Source: an uncultured Pelagibacteraceae bacterium (GTDB taxonomy: Bacteria; Pseudomonadota; Alphaproteobacteria; Pelagibacterales; Pelagibacteraceae). Taken from it: DNA of 64,000 bases. How positions within the stretch are numbered: the first letter of the stretch is position 1; every line of letters begins with the position of its first letter. Positions 62,521 through 64,000 of this stretch are shown here, piece by piece. A program made the translations under genes and the position numbers. Location: assembly GCA_902628195.1 (NCBI GenBank), contig CACOLY010000002.1, positions 22,631-86,630 of the forward strand. The letters run 5' to 3'. The notes beneath the pieces are model-generated. The model was given only the letters and a program-made list of their open reading frames with translations. It did not search any database and was not told where the DNA came from.

Positions 62521-63102
62521 CTATTCATAACCCAAAAGAACTTGTTCTTTTGTTTCATTAATAATTTTAAAATTATTTTCTAACATAAAGTCAATAGAAA
62601 GATTTGTTTTTGACCCTTTATCATCCAGTAAAACTAATGATTTTTTATGAAGTTTGCTTTGCGCAACTTTAATTTCTTTTAATTGATGATCTGATGCTTC
62701 TTTAAATTGTCCATCCAAAGAATCTAAATACAAAAAATCTATATTCTTATTAAAAGATGATAAAAATTTAACACTATCATCCGTAACAAATTCAACAAAT
62801 TTTTTATTATTTTCAACAAATTTTTTAGCATTTTTAATATTTTTTTTTTCAATATCACAAGAGGTCAATTTACCATTAACAAATTTTGCATAATCAGTAA
62901 AAATCATAGTGCTCATTCCATCTTTCCAATTAATTTTTGAAAAAAAAATAAATTTTATTTTTCCTCTAGCACAACCGGTTTCTACAATTGTCTTTAAATT
63001 TCTTTTATTTGCCTCTAATAGCGCAAATTTGAATGACTCAAATCTTATATTTTTTGGATGATTGTATTTTTTTAAAAATTCCATCAATTCTAATATAATC
63101 AA
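62521..63102 (-). CDS. Class I SAM-dependent methyltransferase-like protein
   Basis: ORF; TIVETGCARGK, LTSCDIEKKNIKNAKKFV, NIDFLYLDSLDG, VLLDDKG. Confidence 0.75.
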   Translation of the reverse strand: MIILELMEFLKKYNHPKNIRFESFKFALLEANKRNLKTIVETGCARGKIKFIFFSKINWKDGMSTMIFTDYAKFVNGKLTSCDIEKKNIKNAKKFVENNKKFVEFVTDDSVKFLSSFNKNIDFLYLDSLDGQFKEASDHQLKEIKVAQSKLHKKSLVLLDDKGSKTNLSIDFMLENNFKIINETKEQVLLGYE

Positions 63103-63134
63103 TTAATTTAATAATTACATTAGATCTAAATAAT

Positions 63135-63160
63135 AAAAAAGCTCCTTGATGGAGGGGCTT
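63135..63160 (-). terminator. Rho-independent terminator-like hairpin downstream of amt
   Basis: Minus strand AAGCCCC-UCCAUCAA-GGAGCUU followed by UUUUUUAUUAUUU. Confidence 0.7.
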
Positions 63161-63198
63161 CTTTGTTAACTAGATAGAGGAAGTTAATTTTTTTAGGA

Positions 63199-63243
63199 GG
63201 CTCTTTGATGAGTAATGTTGAATCACACAGAGAGCAAAGAGCC
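63199..63243. repeat. 9-bp inverted repeat GGCTCTTTG/CAAAGAGCC
   Basis: Arms 63199-63207 and 63235-63243, perfectly complementary, 27-nt loop. Confidence 0.7.
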
Positions 63244-63259
63244 CCTTTATTGCATGCAA

Positions 63260-64000
63260 TTAGTCTCTTATCGCGTAAGCAATAACGCCAGTTTCAGTAA
63301 CATCAGTACCTTTAGTTTCACCTTCTTTACTTAACCGTAGGCCAATAGTTGCTTTAATTAGGCTAAACAAAATGTAAGCCACAATGAAAACAAATATATT
63401 TACTGATAATACACCTATTAACTGTGTGCTAAAATTTGCACCAGTGTTAGTTGCAGGCACAATTAAAGTCCCCCAAATACCGGCAAATAAGTGAGCGGGT
63501 ATAGCACCTACTACATCATCAATTTGTAATGAAAATAATAGTTTAGTACCATAAACCACAATTAATCCACCTACTGCACCAATTAAAATAGCTGCAAAAG
63601 GTGATGGTAATAATGGTTCAGCTGTTATAGCAACTAATCCACCAATACATCCATTTAACATTTGTATTACATCTGTCTTACCAAAATGTAATCTCGTGAT
63701 AGTCGCAGCACCAAGTACTCCACCAGCACCAGCTAAAAATGTATTAATAAATATTTTGGATACAGCTATTGCATCAGCAACAGTTCCCATAGCTAATTGT
63801 GAACCACCATTAAATCCAAACCAACCTAACCATAAAATAAATACTCCAATTGTAACTAATGGTATTGAAGAAGCAGCAAATGGTTTTAGTGGAGCTGGGG
63901 CACCAGACTTCGTAAATCTTCCAAGTCTAGGACCTATTATCATTGCACCAGCTAAAGCAGCCGCACCACCAGTTGAGTGAACTAAGGTCGAACCAGCAAA
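63260..64000 (-). CDS. amt: Ammonium transporter (Amt), 5' part beyond window end
   Basis: Reading frame continues upstream of the listed Met to the window edge: FAGSTLVHSTGGAAALAGAMIIGPRLGRF; INTFLAGAGGVLGA, GCIGGLVAITA. Confidence 0.93.
   Translation of the reverse strand, partial: FAGSTLVHSTGGAAALAGAMIIGPRLGRFTKSGAPAPLKPFAASSIPLVTIGVFILWLGWFGFNGGSQLAMGTVADAIAVSKIFINTFLAGAGGVLGAATITRLHFGKTDVIQMLNGCIGGLVAITAEPLLPSPFAAILIGAVGGLIVVYGTKLLFSLQIDDVVGAIPAHLFAGIWGTLIVPATNTGANFSTQLIGVLSVNIFVFIVAYILFSLIKATIGLRLSKEGETKGTDVTETGVIAYAIRD

Noticed and set aside
63696-63980. 94-aa plus-strand ORF
   Set aside because: Antisense to amt; Ala/Pro/Asn-rich translation is the mirror of Gly/Ala-rich Amt helices.
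1-64000. CRISPR array, prophage, IS element or toxin-antitoxin module
   Set aside because: No regularly spaced repeats, integrase/transposase, phage structural genes or recognisable TA pair were seen on either strand.

Overview
AT-rich, gene-dense alphaproteobacterial window. Gene order, base composition and very short intergenic gaps look like SAR11/Pelagibacterales (inference from recognised families; no search was run). From left to right: end of a PpiD/SurA-like PPIase gene, trpEGDC, lexA, gltX. Then comes a roughly 42 kb run of minus-strand genes: lpxB-lpxI-lpxA-lpxD-fabZ-skp-bamA-dxr-cdsA-uppS-frr-tsf-rpsB, dnaE-lolD-lolC-proS-DUF1467-rnj-coaX-birA, the full nuoA-N complex I operon, tRNA-Asp, tRNA-Val, lon, clpX, clpP, tig, tRNA-Leu. 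The right part is more accessory: DUF1289 protein, small ORFs, a histidine phosphatase, a family-5 UDG, a thioesterase, a DUF3047 protein, SDRs, an NCS1 permease, a TRAP transporter, a GMC oxidoreductase, TerC, an M23 peptidase, two methyltransferases, and an ammonium transporter running off the window end. I found no CRISPR array, prophage or transposon. The best second-look items are noncoding or architectural: a pair of LexA operators at lexA, a pseudoknotted rpsB leader, a terminator-like hairpin inside the TRAP operon, mutually exclusive hairpins plus an SD-led mini-ORF downstream of amt, a head-to-head gene pair with a 2-bp gap, a tRNA-Leu/tig junction of 12 nt, a Fur-box-like palindrome upstream of nuo, and several unannotated small ORFs. 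I do not see convincing evidence for a wholly new multi-gene system.
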